A DNA stretch of 64,000 nt. It comes from Marisalimonas sp016777705. Lineage in GTDB: Bacteria > Pseudomonadota > Alphaproteobacteria > Puniceispirillales > Marisalimonadaceae. The position numbers and the translations under genes are program-made. The notes beneath the pieces were generated by a model that was not told where the DNA came from, made no database searches, and saw only the letters and a list, made by a program, of their open reading frames with translations. Location of the stretch: positions 248,001 to 312,000 of the forward strand of contig NZ_CP159808.1 in NCBI RefSeq assembly GCF_047717795.1. The letters are read 5' to 3'. Numbering within the stretch: position 1 is the stretch's first letter; every line of letters starts with the position of its first letter. Shown in pieces: positions 27,942 to 37,830 of this stretch.

Positions 27942-28814
27942 ATGGCAGAGACCAAAGCTCAAAAGATTAAAAGTGATAAAGAAACTATTATCGATATGGA
28001 GCCAGTAAAAGAAGAATCAAATAAAAGCGACTATAAAAACCCTGCATTTTTGATATCTTTTATAACATTAGTTTTAACTATCACAATCCTTAGTTGGATT
28101 ATACTTTATCATATTCCTAAATTGTCTGAAGCTGAAACTAACAGAGTTAATATTATTATTAAAGAGATAGAGAAAGATAACAAAAAAAATAATAAATTTG
28201 TTGTTCTTACTGAAGAAATAAAAAAAATTAAAAGTCAAATTTTAGAAATTTCAAATAATAAAAATGAGGTAACATCCGAAGACTTTAAAAACCTGTCTTC
28301 TTCAGTAATGTCTCTAAAAGATGAACTTAAATTAATTACAAATAAAAAAATTCCTCAAGAAGTAGATAATAAAAATCTAGATTATCAAAAAAATAATACA
28401 GTGAATTATAATAAAAATCTTGATTCAAGTGTCCAAAATAATTTTTCATCAAGTTCTGTTTCTTTAAAAAGAAAACAGGCAAGCTTAATTTTAGAAACTC
28501 AAATTATTATTGACAAACTTCTTGCAAGAGAAGATTTGGCATCAACTTCCAATGAACAAATTAACGTCAATGAATTGGACCTTTTGTCCAGATTAAAAAA
28601 TTATCTAGCAGGTTTTTTTAAGCTAAGACAATACTCTAATAATTCAACTCCTCGTGCTATAATAACTAAAGCAGAAACTGAATTAAAAAATGGTAATTTG
28701 AGCCAATGTTTAAAATTATTAAAAACTCTTCCAGACAATTGGAAGAGACCAATTAATGAATTTATTATCAAGACTGAAATATATCTAAACAGAACAATTA
28801 AAGTAACAGAGTAA
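27942..28814 (+). CDS. Mitofilin/Mic60-like membrane protein (COG4223 type)
   Basis: A 290-residue protein with one membrane helix (about 35-58), a coiled coil (about 60-120), a variable linker and a helical C-terminus ending LKLLKTLPDNWKRPINEFI, which resembles the mitofilin signature. Alphaproteobacterial Mic60 homologs sit in the haem operon and are related to the mitochondrial protein that shapes cristae and contacts the outer membrane. It directly abuts hemY: the stop at 28812-28814 is followed by the hemY ATG at 28815. Confidence 0.8.
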   Translation: MAETKAQKIKSDKETIIDMEPVKEESNKSDYKNPAFLISFITLVLTITILSWIILYHIPKLSEAETNRVNIIIKEIEKDNKKNNKFVVLTEEIKKIKSQILEISNNKNEVTSEDFKNLSSSVMSLKDELKLITNKKIPQEVDNKNLDYQKNNTVNYNKNLDSSVQNNFSSSSVSLKRKQASLILETQIIIDKLLAREDLASTSNEQINVNELDLLSRLKNYLAGFFKLRQYSNNSTPRAIITKAETELKNGNLSQCLKLLKTLPDNWKRPINEFIIKTEIYLNRTIKVTE

Positions 28815-30206
28815 ATGATTTATAAAATTTTTAAATTAATTATACTTATAATTTTGATTTGGCTTTTATCAGAGTTTTTCTCTAATACTGAAGGGACAAC
28901 TAATATAAACTGGATGGGCTGGGGACTAGAATTACCTACTGATACTTTTGTTTTTATTCTAATAATATTCTCTTCATTTATAATTTTTATTGATAGAATA
29001 TGGTTGGCGATTTTAAATCTTCCTAAATCAGCCATGAGAAAATTTGAAATTAGTAATAATAAAAAAGTTGAAGAGAAGTTGGTTAAGGCATTTTTACTCG
29101 CTAGTCATGGTGAGTATGCTTCAGCAGCGAAAGAGGCCGCTTTAATTTCAAAAAATACTAAAGATAAAAAGCTGGGAAAATTATTAGATGCTCATTTAGA
29201 TGTAGTGAATAATGTAAATTCACTTAGTGAAAATAAAAAAGAATTATCACAAAATTATTTTAAAGCCCTTACTAATGAGCCGTCAACAGCTTTTGTCGGT
29301 CATTTAGCACTAATGCGTCAAGCTTTACTCGGTAAAAAAAACATTAAACTAATTATTGATGAAGGTGAAAAAGCACTGAAGTTTGAACCAAAATCAAAAC
29401 AAACGTTAGAAGTTTTGTTAGTGTCTTATGCAAAAATAGGAGATATTTCAAATTCTTTAATTCATCTAAATAAAATGAAGAACCTAAAATATATAAATGT
29501 TGAAAAGTATAAAAATATATCAGCAGATTTAAATTATTTAAGTGCTTTAAGCTATTTAGATAACAACAAAAATAAAGTAGCTGTGAAACATTTTAAAGAA
29601 GCCCTTAAGCAAAAACCAAATCATATACCTGCATCTATTAAACTGACTGATGTAATGTTAGGCATTGGTTCAAAAACGAAATCAATTAATTATTTAGAAA
29701 AAACGTTCTTACTAACATCCAATCCAGATGTTTTGGATCAATTATCTACGAAGTGGGGTTTGAAAACTTCAGGATCTCGTGTTTCAAAAGCTATTAGCCT
29801 TTTGAACAAATCATCTTTAGATAAGATTAAAGATAATCTTAAAATTGAGATTGCTTGTTATGCAATTAAAGAAGAAATTTGGGGAGAAGCAGATAAGTTA
29901 TTGTCTGGAATACTTGAAGAAAATCTAACTCAAAAAGGATACCAAGCATTTGCTGATATAGCCGGTTCTCAAAATAAACCTGATAAAGTAAAAGATTTCC
30001 TTAAAAAAGCAGCAAATGCTGTTGAAGACTTAAATTATTTTTGTACATCCTGTGGATCAAAAAATAATAAATGGGATTTACATTGTCCCAATTGTGAAAG
30101 TTTAAGTACAATTCAATGGATTAAAAGAAGCGATCTTGATAAGCGAGATGATTTACCTCAAATAAATTCGAATAATGTATTAGATAAAAGCTTAATTAGT
30201 TATTAA
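28815..30206 (+). CDS. hemY: HemY-like TPR membrane protein with C-terminal zinc ribbon
   Basis: A 463-residue protein with two N-terminal membrane helices (about 5-22 and 43-62), the HemY_N block around RIWLAILNLPKSAMRKF, then TPR-like helical repeats (about 80-400). The role in haem metabolism is unclear; this is not protoporphyrinogen oxidase. It ends with a two-CxxC zinc ribbon (CTSCG...CPNCE, residues 410-426), as in LapB and other alphaproteobacterial HemY proteins. Its 3' end overlaps the convergent LysE-family gene by 15 bases. Confidence 0.86.
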   Translation: MIYKIFKLIILIILIWLLSEFFSNTEGTTNINWMGWGLELPTDTFVFILIIFSSFIIFIDRIWLAILNLPKSAMRKFEISNNKKVEEKLVKAFLLASHGEYASAAKEAALISKNTKDKKLGKLLDAHLDVVNNVNSLSENKKELSQNYFKALTNEPSTAFVGHLALMRQALLGKKNIKLIIDEGEKALKFEPKSKQTLEVLLVSYAKIGDISNSLIHLNKMKNLKYINVEKYKNISADLNYLSALSYLDNNKNKVAVKHFKEALKQKPNHIPASIKLTDVMLGIGSKTKSINYLEKTFLLTSNPDVLDQLSTKWGLKTSGSRVSKAISLLNKSSLDKIKDNLKIEIACYAIKEEIWGEADKLLSGILEENLTQKGYQAFADIAGSQNKPDKVKDFLKKAANAVEDLNYFCTSCGSKNNKWDLHCPNCESLSTIQWIKRSDLDKRDDLPQINSNNVLDKSLISY

Positions 30207-30833
30207 AAAATAAATCATAGAACTATATATCAAATAAATAGAAAAAATTATTAAAATCAAACCTAAAATGAAAAAGATGAATTTTTGATTTGATATAATA
30301 TAATTTTTAATTGTTTTTAAGTTCACTGAATATGAAGCCAAGATATACCAAGTTGTGTCAATAATTCCAGCAAGAAACGCCATAATAATTTTTGTAAACA
30401 AGTTATAATCATCATCTAAAAATTGGCTAAAAATTGAGGTGAAGAATATTATAACTTTAGGATTTATTAATGAAGTAGTTAAACCAAGTATAAAACTTTC
30501 TAAGAGTGATTTTGTGTTTAGTTTTTGATCAATTTTTTGTTTATCAGGTGATTTTATAAATATTATTTTAGAGCCAATATATATTAGAAATATAGCTCCA
30601 ATAAATTGTATAATTTGAATAGTAAATGGCGCTATTTTAATAATAAAACTAATACTAAAAATTGAGATTAACGCATAAATTAAAATTCCAATTCCATGTC
30701 CAATTGAAGCGATAACGGATGAAATGAAGTCTTTAGTATTAGCTATGTAAAGTATTATAATTAAACTTGGACCTGGAACGATTGCACCAATAGAACAAAC
30801 CAAAAAAATTGTAAACCATTCAAAAATACTCAT
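30192..30833 (-). CDS. LysE-family amino-acid exporter
   Basis: A 213-residue inner-membrane protein with six hydrophobic helices. The N-terminal motif GAIVPGPSLIIIL and GLTTSLINPKVIIFF in the middle are LysE/RhtB family landmarks. It probably exports an amino acid or related compound; the substrate cannot be read from sequence. It converges with hemY with a 15-base overlap and follows trmL. Confidence 0.88.
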   Translation of the reverse strand: MSIFEWFTIFLVCSIGAIVPGPSLIIILYIANTKDFISSVIASIGHGIGILIYALISIFSISFIIKIAPFTIQIIQFIGAIFLIYIGSKIIFIKSPDKQKIDQKLNTKSLLESFILGLTTSLINPKVIIFFTSIFSQFLDDDYNLFTKIIMAFLAGIIDTTWYILASYSVNLKTIKNYIISNQKFIFFILGLILIIFSIYLIYSSMIYFLITN

Positions 30834-30847
30834 TCAACATTCCCATT

Positions 30848-31312
30848 TTAAACTAGATTGTTAAAAGAGTTTTGACGTAGGGCTTCGTATATCGTTATAG
30901 CAACAGAGTTACTCAAATTCAAACTTCTACTACCACTGATCATGGGAATTCTGAGTTGGTTATTAATGTTTATTTTTTTTAAAATATTCTCAGGCAGTCC
31001 ACTTGTTTCGCTACCAAACAAAAAACAATCACTTTTAGTGAACTTAATTTCACTGTAGCTTTTTTTAGCAAACTTTGTCAGTGCGTAAATATTTTTAAAT
31101 TCAATTGATTTTATGCACGAATCAAAATCATCATGAATAAAAAATTTTGCATCCTTTTGGTAATCTAAACCAGCTCTCTTAAGAGTGGTATCATCTATTT
31201 TAAAGCCAAGTGGCTTTATTAAATGAAGGTTAATTCCTGTATTCGCTGATAGCCGAATAATGTTTCCTGTGTTTGGTGGTATTTCAGGATTAAATAGAAT
31301 AATATTAAACAT
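30848..31312 (-). CDS. trmL: tRNA (cytidine(34)-2'-O)-methyltransferase
   Basis: A SPOUT methyltransferase of 154 residues that 2'-O-methylates the wobble base of tRNA-Leu species. It begins FNIILFNPEIPPNTGNIIRL, has LFGSETSGLP and ends with the trefoil-knot SAM site IPMISGSRSLNLSNSVAI. Length is normal for TrmL. It is in line with the LysE-family gene, 14 bases apart. Confidence 0.95.
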   Translation of the reverse strand: MFNIILFNPEIPPNTGNIIRLSANTGINLHLIKPLGFKIDDTTLKRAGLDYQKDAKFFIHDDFDSCIKSIEFKNIYALTKFAKKSYSEIKFTKSDCFLFGSETSGLPENILKKININNQLRIPMISGSRSLNLSNSVAITIYEALRQNSFNNLV

Positions 31313-31359
31313 CTAAGTTTTCGGTAAAATTTGATTAAGTTAAATTAATTTATTTTGAA

Positions 31360-31809
31360 TCATTTTAAAGAACCTTCAAGTATATATTTTAAAATTCTAA
31401 CAACTTGAGTTTGATCTTTTGCTACTGCAGCAGCTGCTGCATCTACTTCTTTTAATGCATGTTGATGTTCTTCATTATGAATAACAATAATAGATTTATT
31501 GAGTGCTGCTGCATATCCAGTATCAAAGGCTGCGTTCCATTGTTTGTATTTATCTCCAAACTTTACAACAACAATATCAGAGTCAATAATAGATTTTCTA
31601 GTTTTAATAGAGTTTATTTTTGCGCCTTTATTATCTTTCCAGAAGTTTTTTTCTTCTTTACCTAAAATTTCTACACCACAATTATCAGACGCTTCATGAT
31701 CGGTAATAGGTGACGAAAAGGAAATATTGAGCTTTTCTTCTTTGCAGAGATCAATTATTTCTTCACGCCAATTACTATGAATCTCTCCCGATAAATAAAC
31801 ATTTAACAT
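31360..31809 (-). CDS. YtoQ family protein
   Basis: A 149-residue cytoplasmic protein matching the YtoQ family: VYLSGEIHSNWREEI at the start, FSSPITDHEASDNCG, and the closing HQHALKEVDAAAAAVA. The fold is nucleoside-2-deoxyribosyltransferase-like (see KFGDKYKQWNAAFDTGYAAAL), but the function is unknown. It lies between trmL and an MFS transporter on the same strand. Confidence 0.88.
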   Translation of the reverse strand: MLNVYLSGEIHSNWREEIIDLCKEEKLNISFSSPITDHEASDNCGVEILGKEEKNFWKDNKGAKINSIKTRKSIIDSDIVVVKFGDKYKQWNAAFDTGYAAALNKSIIVIHNEEHQHALKEVDAAAAAVAKDQTQVVRILKYILEGSLK

Positions 31810-31832
31810 AATAAACTCCTTTTTTTTAATTG

Positions 31833-33044
31833 TTATCCCTGAGAGGATATTTTTGGTGTTCGTGCCATAGTTATAGCTAATGAAACACTCGCTATAATAC
31901 CTAATATAGACATTCCTAATAGAATTAGATCGTAGTTAATATTAAAATCTAATAATTTTCCAACCACCGCAGGACCTATTGCCGTTCCGAACACCATTGT
32001 TGATGTTGATAATGATCGAACTGATCCTAAATTTTTAGTTCCATAATAATTTGGCCAAAATGTTCCGCCTATAGTCATTGCTAAACCTTGAGTCATTCCT
32101 AAAAATGAAAACCCCAAAACCGCTGTTAAATATGAAGTGCTATAAGAAAAAATAAGTAATCCAAGTGCCATAGGCAGAAGGTAAAATGGTAAGATTTTTT
32201 CAACCCCAAATTTGTCCAACATCCACCCTGAACTTAAAGTAGTTAATATTGACATGCCGGTATAAAACGGGAAAAGAGAAGTAAAGGTAATTAAAGACCA
32301 ATTTTTAACTTCTGTTAGATGAACCATGTTGAAGAAAAAGGCAGTTGAAAAAATAGGTGGTATTAAAAAGGGTATAATTATTGCCCAAAACAACCAATCA
32401 GAGAGAACTTCATTTCTAGTCCAATGTTTATTTTTCATTCCTGTCTGAGATTGATTTTCTTGCTTACTATTAGGAGATCTTTCATTTGACAATAATGTAA
32501 GAATAATAGGTAAAACGCCTAATAAAACTAACATGCCTACTATCCAACTATATCTCCATCCAATTATAGAAAAAAGAAAAACAAATATTACAGGAAAAAT
32601 AGCTTCACCAATGGAAAATCCCATTATAGAAAGTGATAATGCTTTACCTTTATTTTTACCATACCATTTGCCAATTGCAACTGCAGGAATATGGATAAGC
32701 ATACCCTGTCCAAAAAACCTCAAGCCAAAAATAATAATTGGTAAATACCAGATTAGATTTACAAAAGTCATGGTCAAGCAGAGTAAACTTAGCGATATAA
32801 TAACGACTTTAATATTTAGAGTAATTTTATATTTATCTATGTAGCCACCAAAAAATAACATTGCAATTGCTGAGGCTAAGGTTCCTCCTGAATATATTAA
32901 ACCCCAATCGCCATGTGATAAATTGAAAGCTTGTCTGATTTCACCTGCAAATAAAGAAATGAAAAACGTTTGCCCAAAACATGAACAAAAATAGAGTAGG
33001 GCTGTTGCAACCAACCATCTAGCATTTTGTATAAAAAAACTCAT
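31833..33044 (-). CDS. MFS transporter
   Basis: A 403-residue protein with 12 predicted membrane helices in two halves joined by a polar loop (about 195-215). It shows the MFS loop motif GGYIDKYK between helices 2 and 3. The family cannot be narrowed with confidence; it resembles monocarboxylate or oxalate/formate-type MFS members. The next gene upstream is a phytanoyl-CoA-type dioxygenase with its own gap of about 60 bases. Confidence 0.85.
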   Translation of the reverse strand: MSFFIQNARWLVATALLYFCSCFGQTFFISLFAGEIRQAFNLSHGDWGLIYSGGTLASAIAMLFFGGYIDKYKITLNIKVVIISLSLLCLTMTFVNLIWYLPIIIFGLRFFGQGMLIHIPAVAIGKWYGKNKGKALSLSIMGFSIGEAIFPVIFVFLFSIIGWRYSWIVGMLVLLGVLPIILTLLSNERSPNSKQENQSQTGMKNKHWTRNEVLSDWLFWAIIIPFLIPPIFSTAFFFNMVHLTEVKNWSLITFTSLFPFYTGMSILTTLSSGWMLDKFGVEKILPFYLLPMALGLLIFSYSTSYLTAVLGFSFLGMTQGLAMTIGGTFWPNYYGTKNLGSVRSLSTSTMVFGTAIGPAVVGKLLDFNINYDLILLGMSILGIIASVSLAITMARTPKISSQG

Positions 33045-33107
33045 AAGGAACCAATTTAACTTTTAGAACTAAAGTATATGATCTTTAAATAAAATTTAGG
33101 CAATAGA

Positions 33108-34067
33108 TTAAATTTTTAATTCGCCTATTTCAGTGTTCTTAAAGTTCAAAAATGTGTCAGTTGGGTTGCCCGTTCTTCCATAACCATTCCATACTTTGAA
33201 TCCTAAAATCTCTTTTTGATAATCATCTAATTGTAAAAATACTTCTTTTCTAATGCCCAAGGTAAAGTTTTCTTGAGGTCTAAACTGCGGCCCACAAAAT
33301 GTAATTAAAAGCGCAAGTCTATTTTTTTGAGTAATATTTGCGCCGGTGCCATGCCATAACCTACCATCTGTAATAATGGCGCAACCTGGAGGTCCCTCTG
33401 CAGAAATAGTAGCAATATCTTTATCTAAAATTTTATCGGGATGGCGTCCAAATAAATGAGATCCTGGTACAATTAATGTGCCACCATTTTTTTCACTCAT
33501 TCCATTCAACATTATTAATACATTAGACACAGCTGGCCTAGAAATTAAGTCTGTATTAATTAAAATATCTTCGTTTATTTTATGATTGAACTTTTTTCTG
33601 CTTATAGAGCCTGGAGGTAAGAATTTTTCATTTCTGTTTACTGGATCTGGAAGCCACCATTGATCAGTATGAAGATCCATAGCTATTCCTCCTGGTTTAG
33701 CTATGTTCGCGCCAAAGCTGGAAACTAAAAATTCTTCACCAACAATCTCTTTTATACAGTCTACGTAGTTATGATTTTGTAAAATATCTAAAAATACTTT
33801 TCCTTTATTGGGTAACATCCATACCCTTTGGTTTATCCCAGCGTTAGTATCTTTATTATTAAATTCACCCCATTTTTTTGCTTTACTTCCATCTTCATAT
33901 GCAATGTTTAATCTTTTTTCCGCTTCTGCTTGTTCAATTAACCTTTCCATTGATTTAATGTTTAAATTTTTAGGAATCGCATTTTCTAAAAGGCAATAAC
34001 CCCATTTCTTCAAATCATTTTTAGCAGTTTTAAGAGATTCTGTTGGTTTAGGATAATTTTGTGTCAA
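33108..34067 (-). CDS. Phytanoyl-CoA dioxygenase (PhyH) family protein
   Basis: A 319-residue Fe(II)/2-oxoglutarate-dependent hydroxylase. The iron triad is His133, Asp135 (DLHTDQWW) and His239 (RLWHGTGAN); Arg250 (NRLALL) would bind 2-oxoglutarate. The GGTLIVPGSHLFGRHP block is typical of bacterial PhyH members acting on small molecules. The substrate is unknown. It lies 25 bases downstream of the DapA-family gene on the same strand, so the two are probably one operon. Confidence 0.88.
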   Translation of the reverse strand: MTQNYPKPTESLKTAKNDLKKWGYCLLENAIPKNLNIKSMERLIEQAEAEKRLNIAYEDGSKAKKWGEFNNKDTNAGINQRVWMLPNKGKVFLDILQNHNYVDCIKEIVGEEFLVSSFGANIAKPGGIAMDLHTDQWWLPDPVNRNEKFLPPGSISRKKFNHKINEDILINTDLISRPAVSNVLIMLNGMSEKNGGTLIVPGSHLFGRHPDKILDKDIATISAEGPPGCAIITDGRLWHGTGANITQKNRLALLITFCGPQFRPQENFTLGIRKEVFLQLDDYQKEILGFKVWNGYGRTGNPTDTFLNFKNTEIGELKI

Positions 34068-34092
34068 AATGAAGCTCCTAAGGCTATGTTGC

Positions 34093-34974
34093 TCAAATTA
34101 AATTTAAGTTTTTCAATGCGTTTTTAACCAATTCTTTCTGTGGTTCTGTTGCTGGGGCAGTAGGTCTTCTTGCATAACCAGTTTCAAGTCCTTGGAGTTT
34201 TTGAGCGTATTTACATAAAGAAGGCATATTATCTAGACCAATTGCGTCCCATAAAGGCATTAAACGCTCATGGAGATCTTTTGCCTTATTCCAATCTTCA
34301 TCAATGACTGCGTTCCACAACGCAACTGATGGACCAGGCGCAGCTGTTAAAATAGCAGCAATTGAACCAGGTGCGCCTAATTGATACGAAGAATATAGAA
34401 GTGCATCAACAGCGCTAAATATCATATTTTCAGGTTTAGCTCTTCTAATTAAATCTGCAAATAGTTTCATATCACCAGCGCTTTGTTTTACACCTAAGAC
34501 ACCTGGTACTTCGTCCATAATTCTTAGAAGCAAGTCAGGAGATAAATAACACCAAGGTACAACGTTATAAATTAATATTGGAATTTGACACTCTTCATGA
34601 ATTTCTTGAAAATGTTTCACCATAGCGTCGTCATCAGGTCTAAATAGATAACTTGGTGGAGTGATCTGAAGTGCTACCACGTTAAGAGGTTTAACAGAAT
34701 TGCCTCTAGCAATTACTTCTGAAGTTGAATTTGCAATAATACCTGCCACTAAAGGTACTCTATTATCTAATGCTTTAGATGTTTGTTCCATTAAAGCAAC
34801 ATATTCATCTCTATTTAATACATGCCCCTCTCCAGTGCTTCCTCCTGCGGCTAGTCCATGAACTCCGTTTTCTATAAGCCAATCAACTTGTGGTTTTACT
34901 AACGAAAGGTTAATTGATCCGTCTTGGCTGAATGGAGTTGTAAAGGGTGCAATTATTCCTTTTAAATCAGTCAT
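34093..34974 (-). CDS. Dihydrodipicolinate synthase/aldolase (DapA) family protein
   Basis: A 293-residue class I aldolase-fold enzyme. The Schiff-base lysine is Lys163 (VLGVKQSAGD) and the catalytic Tyr is Tyr136 (ILIYNVVPW); the carboxylate-binding GGSTGEG loop is residues 44-50. True lysine DapA is not implied: family members include N-acetylneuraminate lyase, keto-deoxy-gluconate aldolase and keto-deoxy-glucarate dehydratase. With a uronate-dehydrogenase-like gene 3 kb away, a sugar-acid role is reasonable. A GGAGAAG-like ribosome site precedes the ATG. Confidence 0.88.
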   Translation of the reverse strand: MTDLKGIIAPFTTPFSQDGSINLSLVKPQVDWLIENGVHGLAAGGSTGEGHVLNRDEYVALMEQTSKALDNRVPLVAGIIANSTSEVIARGNSVKPLNVVALQITPPSYLFRPDDDAMVKHFQEIHEECQIPILIYNVVPWCYLSPDLLLRIMDEVPGVLGVKQSAGDMKLFADLIRRAKPENMIFSAVDALLYSSYQLGAPGSIAAILTAAPGPSVALWNAVIDEDWNKAKDLHERLMPLWDAIGLDNMPSLCKYAQKLQGLETGYARRPTAPATEPQKELVKNALKNLNLI

Positions 34975-35077
34975 TTTCTTCTCCTCATTAATTTTATTCT
35001 TAAAAGTATAATTATTAAATTTGATAATTGAAGATAAAAATTTAGGATATGATTATTAATTAATTAGGGTTTAATTT

Positions 35078-36037
35078 ATGAAAATAGATAAAGAAACAGA
35101 GTTTTTTTTAAAAAACAGAGTTAAAAGCAAGGCCAAGCTTCATCATCTATTAGAGCCGAACGAACTTAGACAAGATCGTTTGAAACAGTTAAAAGAAGAT
35201 AACTTAACACCTCCTAAAATACTGAGTGTTAAGAACATTAAAGTTAAAAGTGATTGTAATCAGGATATAAATTTAAGATTTTATTTTCCACAAAATTTCA
35301 AACAAAATAAAAAAAATTCAGTAATTATTTTTTTTCATGGCGGTGGATTTGTTATGGGAAATTTAGACACTCATGACTTTACTTGTAGATCAATTTGTAT
35401 TGAGTCTAAGATGATTGTGTTAGCGGTTGATTATAGTCTGTCGCCAGAATATAAATTTCCGTATGCATTAAATGAGGCTAAATATGTAATTAAATCAATA
35501 CCTTCTTTTGAGAAAGAATTTAAGTTGGATTTGAATAATATTTTTGTTTGTGGAGATAGTGCTGGTGGCAATTTAGCTGCAGTTTTAGCTATTAATTCTT
35601 CTAAAAAAATGACTGTTCCTATAAAGGGACAAATTTTAATCTATCCATGCGTAGATTTAACTTTGTCTATGAGGTCGATGGATATTTTTTTAGATGGTAT
35701 GACTTTAACTTTTGATACTATGTCCTATTTCATAAATCATTATTTAGAAAGCAAAGAAGATGCAGTTAATTGGCAAGCCTCACCATTATTTGTAGATGAT
35801 ATGAAAAATATGCCAGAGACATACATATTCGCAGCAGGCTTAGATCCTTTATTAGATGAGGGGATAGCTTATAAAAACAGACTAGAGTATTTTGGTAATA
35901 AAGTTACCTATAAATTATATCCAGGCCAGACACATGGCTTTTTATCAAACTCTAAACATTTTCCTAAATCAACTGAGTGTATAAAAGAGATTGGTAAAGC
36001 CGCGAAATTAATGGCCACAAAGGAAACTATGAAATGA
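35078..36037 (+). CDS. Alpha/beta hydrolase, hormone-sensitive-lipase family esterase
   Basis: A 319-residue esterase with the HSL oxyanion motif FHGGGFVMGN and the nucleophile elbow GDSAGG; the catalytic Asp is likely in AAGLDPLLDEG and the His in GQTHGF. No signal peptide, so cytoplasmic. It would release an acid from an ester or lactone. It starts a four-gene run (esterase, epimerase, DMT, uronate-dehydrogenase-like); the next gene overlaps by 4 bases. Confidence 0.87.
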   Translation: MKIDKETEFFLKNRVKSKAKLHHLLEPNELRQDRLKQLKEDNLTPPKILSVKNIKVKSDCNQDINLRFYFPQNFKQNKKNSVIIFFHGGGFVMGNLDTHDFTCRSICIESKMIVLAVDYSLSPEYKFPYALNEAKYVIKSIPSFEKEFKLDLNNIFVCGDSAGGNLAAVLAINSSKKMTVPIKGQILIYPCVDLTLSMRSMDIFLDGMTLTFDTMSYFINHYLESKEDAVNWQASPLFVDDMKNMPETYIFAAGLDPLLDEGIAYKNRLEYFGNKVTYKLYPGQTHGFLSNSKHFPKSTECIKEIGKAAKLMATKETMK

Positions 36038-36918
36038 AGAATATAATAATATTTGGAGGCACAGGTTTCTTAGGAAGCTGGATAGTAAAAAACTTTATTG
36101 AAAGTGGCTATAAGGTAACAATATTTGATTTAAAAATTGAATTAGAATTACTTAAAAATCTTATCAGAAATGATATTGAAAAGATTAAATTCCTTAAAGG
36201 TGACGTCACTAATTATGAGGAAGTTTTTGAAGCAACTATCAATATGGATCATGTGGTAAATTTAGCTGGTTTAATGACGCCAGATTGCAGTAAAAATCCT
36301 TCCTTGGGGGCACAGGTAAATGTATTAGGTTCTATTAATGTTTTTGAAGCAACTAAAGCGCGAGGTATTAAATTTATTCTATATGCTAGTAGCGCGGGGG
36401 TATTTGGTGAAAAAGATCAGTATATTCCTTATCCTGAAACTCATTATGGAGCCTTTAAACTAGCTGTAGAGGGAATAGCCAGAGCTTATTATAATGAAGC
36501 AAACATTTCTAGCATTGGGATTAGGCCATTTGTAATATATGGGCCAGGAAGAGAAGTTGGTGGAACTGCAGCTGTAACTTTGGCTTGTAAAGCAGCCAAA
36601 CAAAATTATGATTATAATTTAAATTTTTCTGGTAAAGCCGGTTTTGTTTTTGTTCAGGATGTTGCTGATTTAGTAGAGATGTCAGTTAACAAAGCTCCGG
36701 TTGGCGCCTTAACCATTAATATAAATGGTATAACCGCTAACGTAAGTGATTTTGTATCAAAAATAATAAATATTGTCCCTGAAGCAAAATTAACTATTAA
36801 TGGAGATGAATTAAGTGTAGTTGAAGAAATTCTGGGTAACCATCCATCAGACATTTTTGAAAGTTTTGAGTATACGAGTTTAAATGCAGGAATTAGCAAT
36901 ACCATAGATTTTTATTAA
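36034..36918 (+). CDS. NAD-dependent epimerase/dehydratase family protein
   Basis: A 294-residue extended SDR. The cofactor motif is GGTGFLG (residues 8-14) and the catalytic pair is YxxxK in ETHYGAFK, with SSAGVFGE before it. It resembles the sugar-nucleotide or sugar-lactone epimerases. It overlaps the esterase by 4 bases and precedes a DMT exporter, so it belongs to the block A transcript. The substrate is unknown. Confidence 0.86.
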   Translation: MKNIIIFGGTGFLGSWIVKNFIESGYKVTIFDLKIELELLKNLIRNDIEKIKFLKGDVTNYEEVFEATINMDHVVNLAGLMTPDCSKNPSLGAQVNVLGSINVFEATKARGIKFILYASSAGVFGEKDQYIPYPETHYGAFKLAVEGIARAYYNEANISSIGIRPFVIYGPGREVGGTAAVTLACKAAKQNYDYNLNFSGKAGFVFVQDVADLVEMSVNKAPVGALTININGITANVSDFVSKIINIVPEAKLTINGDELSVVEEILGNHPSDIFESFEYTSLNAGISNTIDFY

Positions 36919-36938
36919 TTTTTTAGGTCCTTAGAATT

Positions 36939-37814
36939 ATGTTTGTGCAAAGTTCATCAAATACTAAAGGTATTTTATTCATGGTTTCGGCTATTTTTTG
37001 TTTGTCCATGATGGATGGTTTTACAAGGTATTTAACAGACTATTATAATGTCATTGCTATTAATATGTTTAGGTATTTTTTTCTCTTCTTGTTTGTGATT
37101 TTGATAAATAGCACTAAAAACAAAAGTGTTGTTTATGTTTCTAAAAGTAAGTTTAGATTAATCCAAATCCTTCGAGGTACAATTTTAGCAATTGAAATGT
37201 GTTTTGCACATTATCTTTTTTTAAAAATAGGACTTATAGAGGCTCACGCTATTTTTGCTAGTTGTCCTTTAATAGTGGCGGCTTTATCAGTTTTCTTTTT
37301 AAAAGAAAAAGTTGGATGGAGAAGGTGGACTGCAATTTTTATAGGATTTATAGGAATTTTAATTATCTTAAGGCCTGGTTCTAAGGTTTTTGACCCCTTA
37401 TCACTCGTCGCTTTAGGTTGCGCTATTGCTTTTGCAATATACCAAATTTTAACAAGGTATGTATCAAGTGAAGATAGTCCAGACACGAGTCTTTTCTATA
37501 CAGGCATTACTGGGTTTGTTCTCCTTGGGGCAGTGGGGCCGTTTTTCTATACTGCAATAGATAGTATGCATTTCATTTGGCTCTTGATTGTTTGTGCATT
37601 AGGAGCTGGTGGTCATTATCTAATGATAAATGCATTCAAACACAGTGAAGCCTCAATATTACAGCCATTTACTTATCTTCAGTTAGTTTTTGTTTCAATA
37701 ATAGGTGTTTTAATTTTTGATGAAAAACTAGAAAATGAAATATTAGTAGGTTCTGGAATAGTAGTATTAGCTGGATTATTTACGTTTTGGAGAGAGCATA
37801 TCAAAAAACAATAA
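36939..37814 (+). CDS. DMT/EamA-family transporter
   Basis: A 291-residue membrane protein with about ten helices in two EamA repeats. It has the motif FFLKEKVGWRRWTAIFIGFIG after the first repeat and FDEKLENEILVGSGIVVLAG after the second. Members export or import metabolites; the substrate cannot be read. It lies between the epimerase (20 bases) and the uronate-dehydrogenase-like gene (16 bases). Confidence 0.88.
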   Translation: MFVQSSSNTKGILFMVSAIFCLSMMDGFTRYLTDYYNVIAINMFRYFFLFLFVILINSTKNKSVVYVSKSKFRLIQILRGTILAIEMCFAHYLFLKIGLIEAHAIFASCPLIVAALSVFFLKEKVGWRRWTAIFIGFIGILIILRPGSKVFDPLSLVALGCAIAFAIYQILTRYVSSEDSPDTSLFYTGITGFVLLGAVGPFFYTAIDSMHFIWLLIVCALGAGGHYLMINAFKHSEASILQPFTYLQLVFVSIIGVLIFDEKLENEILVGSGIVVLAGLFTFWREHIKKQ

Positions 37815-37830
37815 ATTTAGGGGGAGTACA

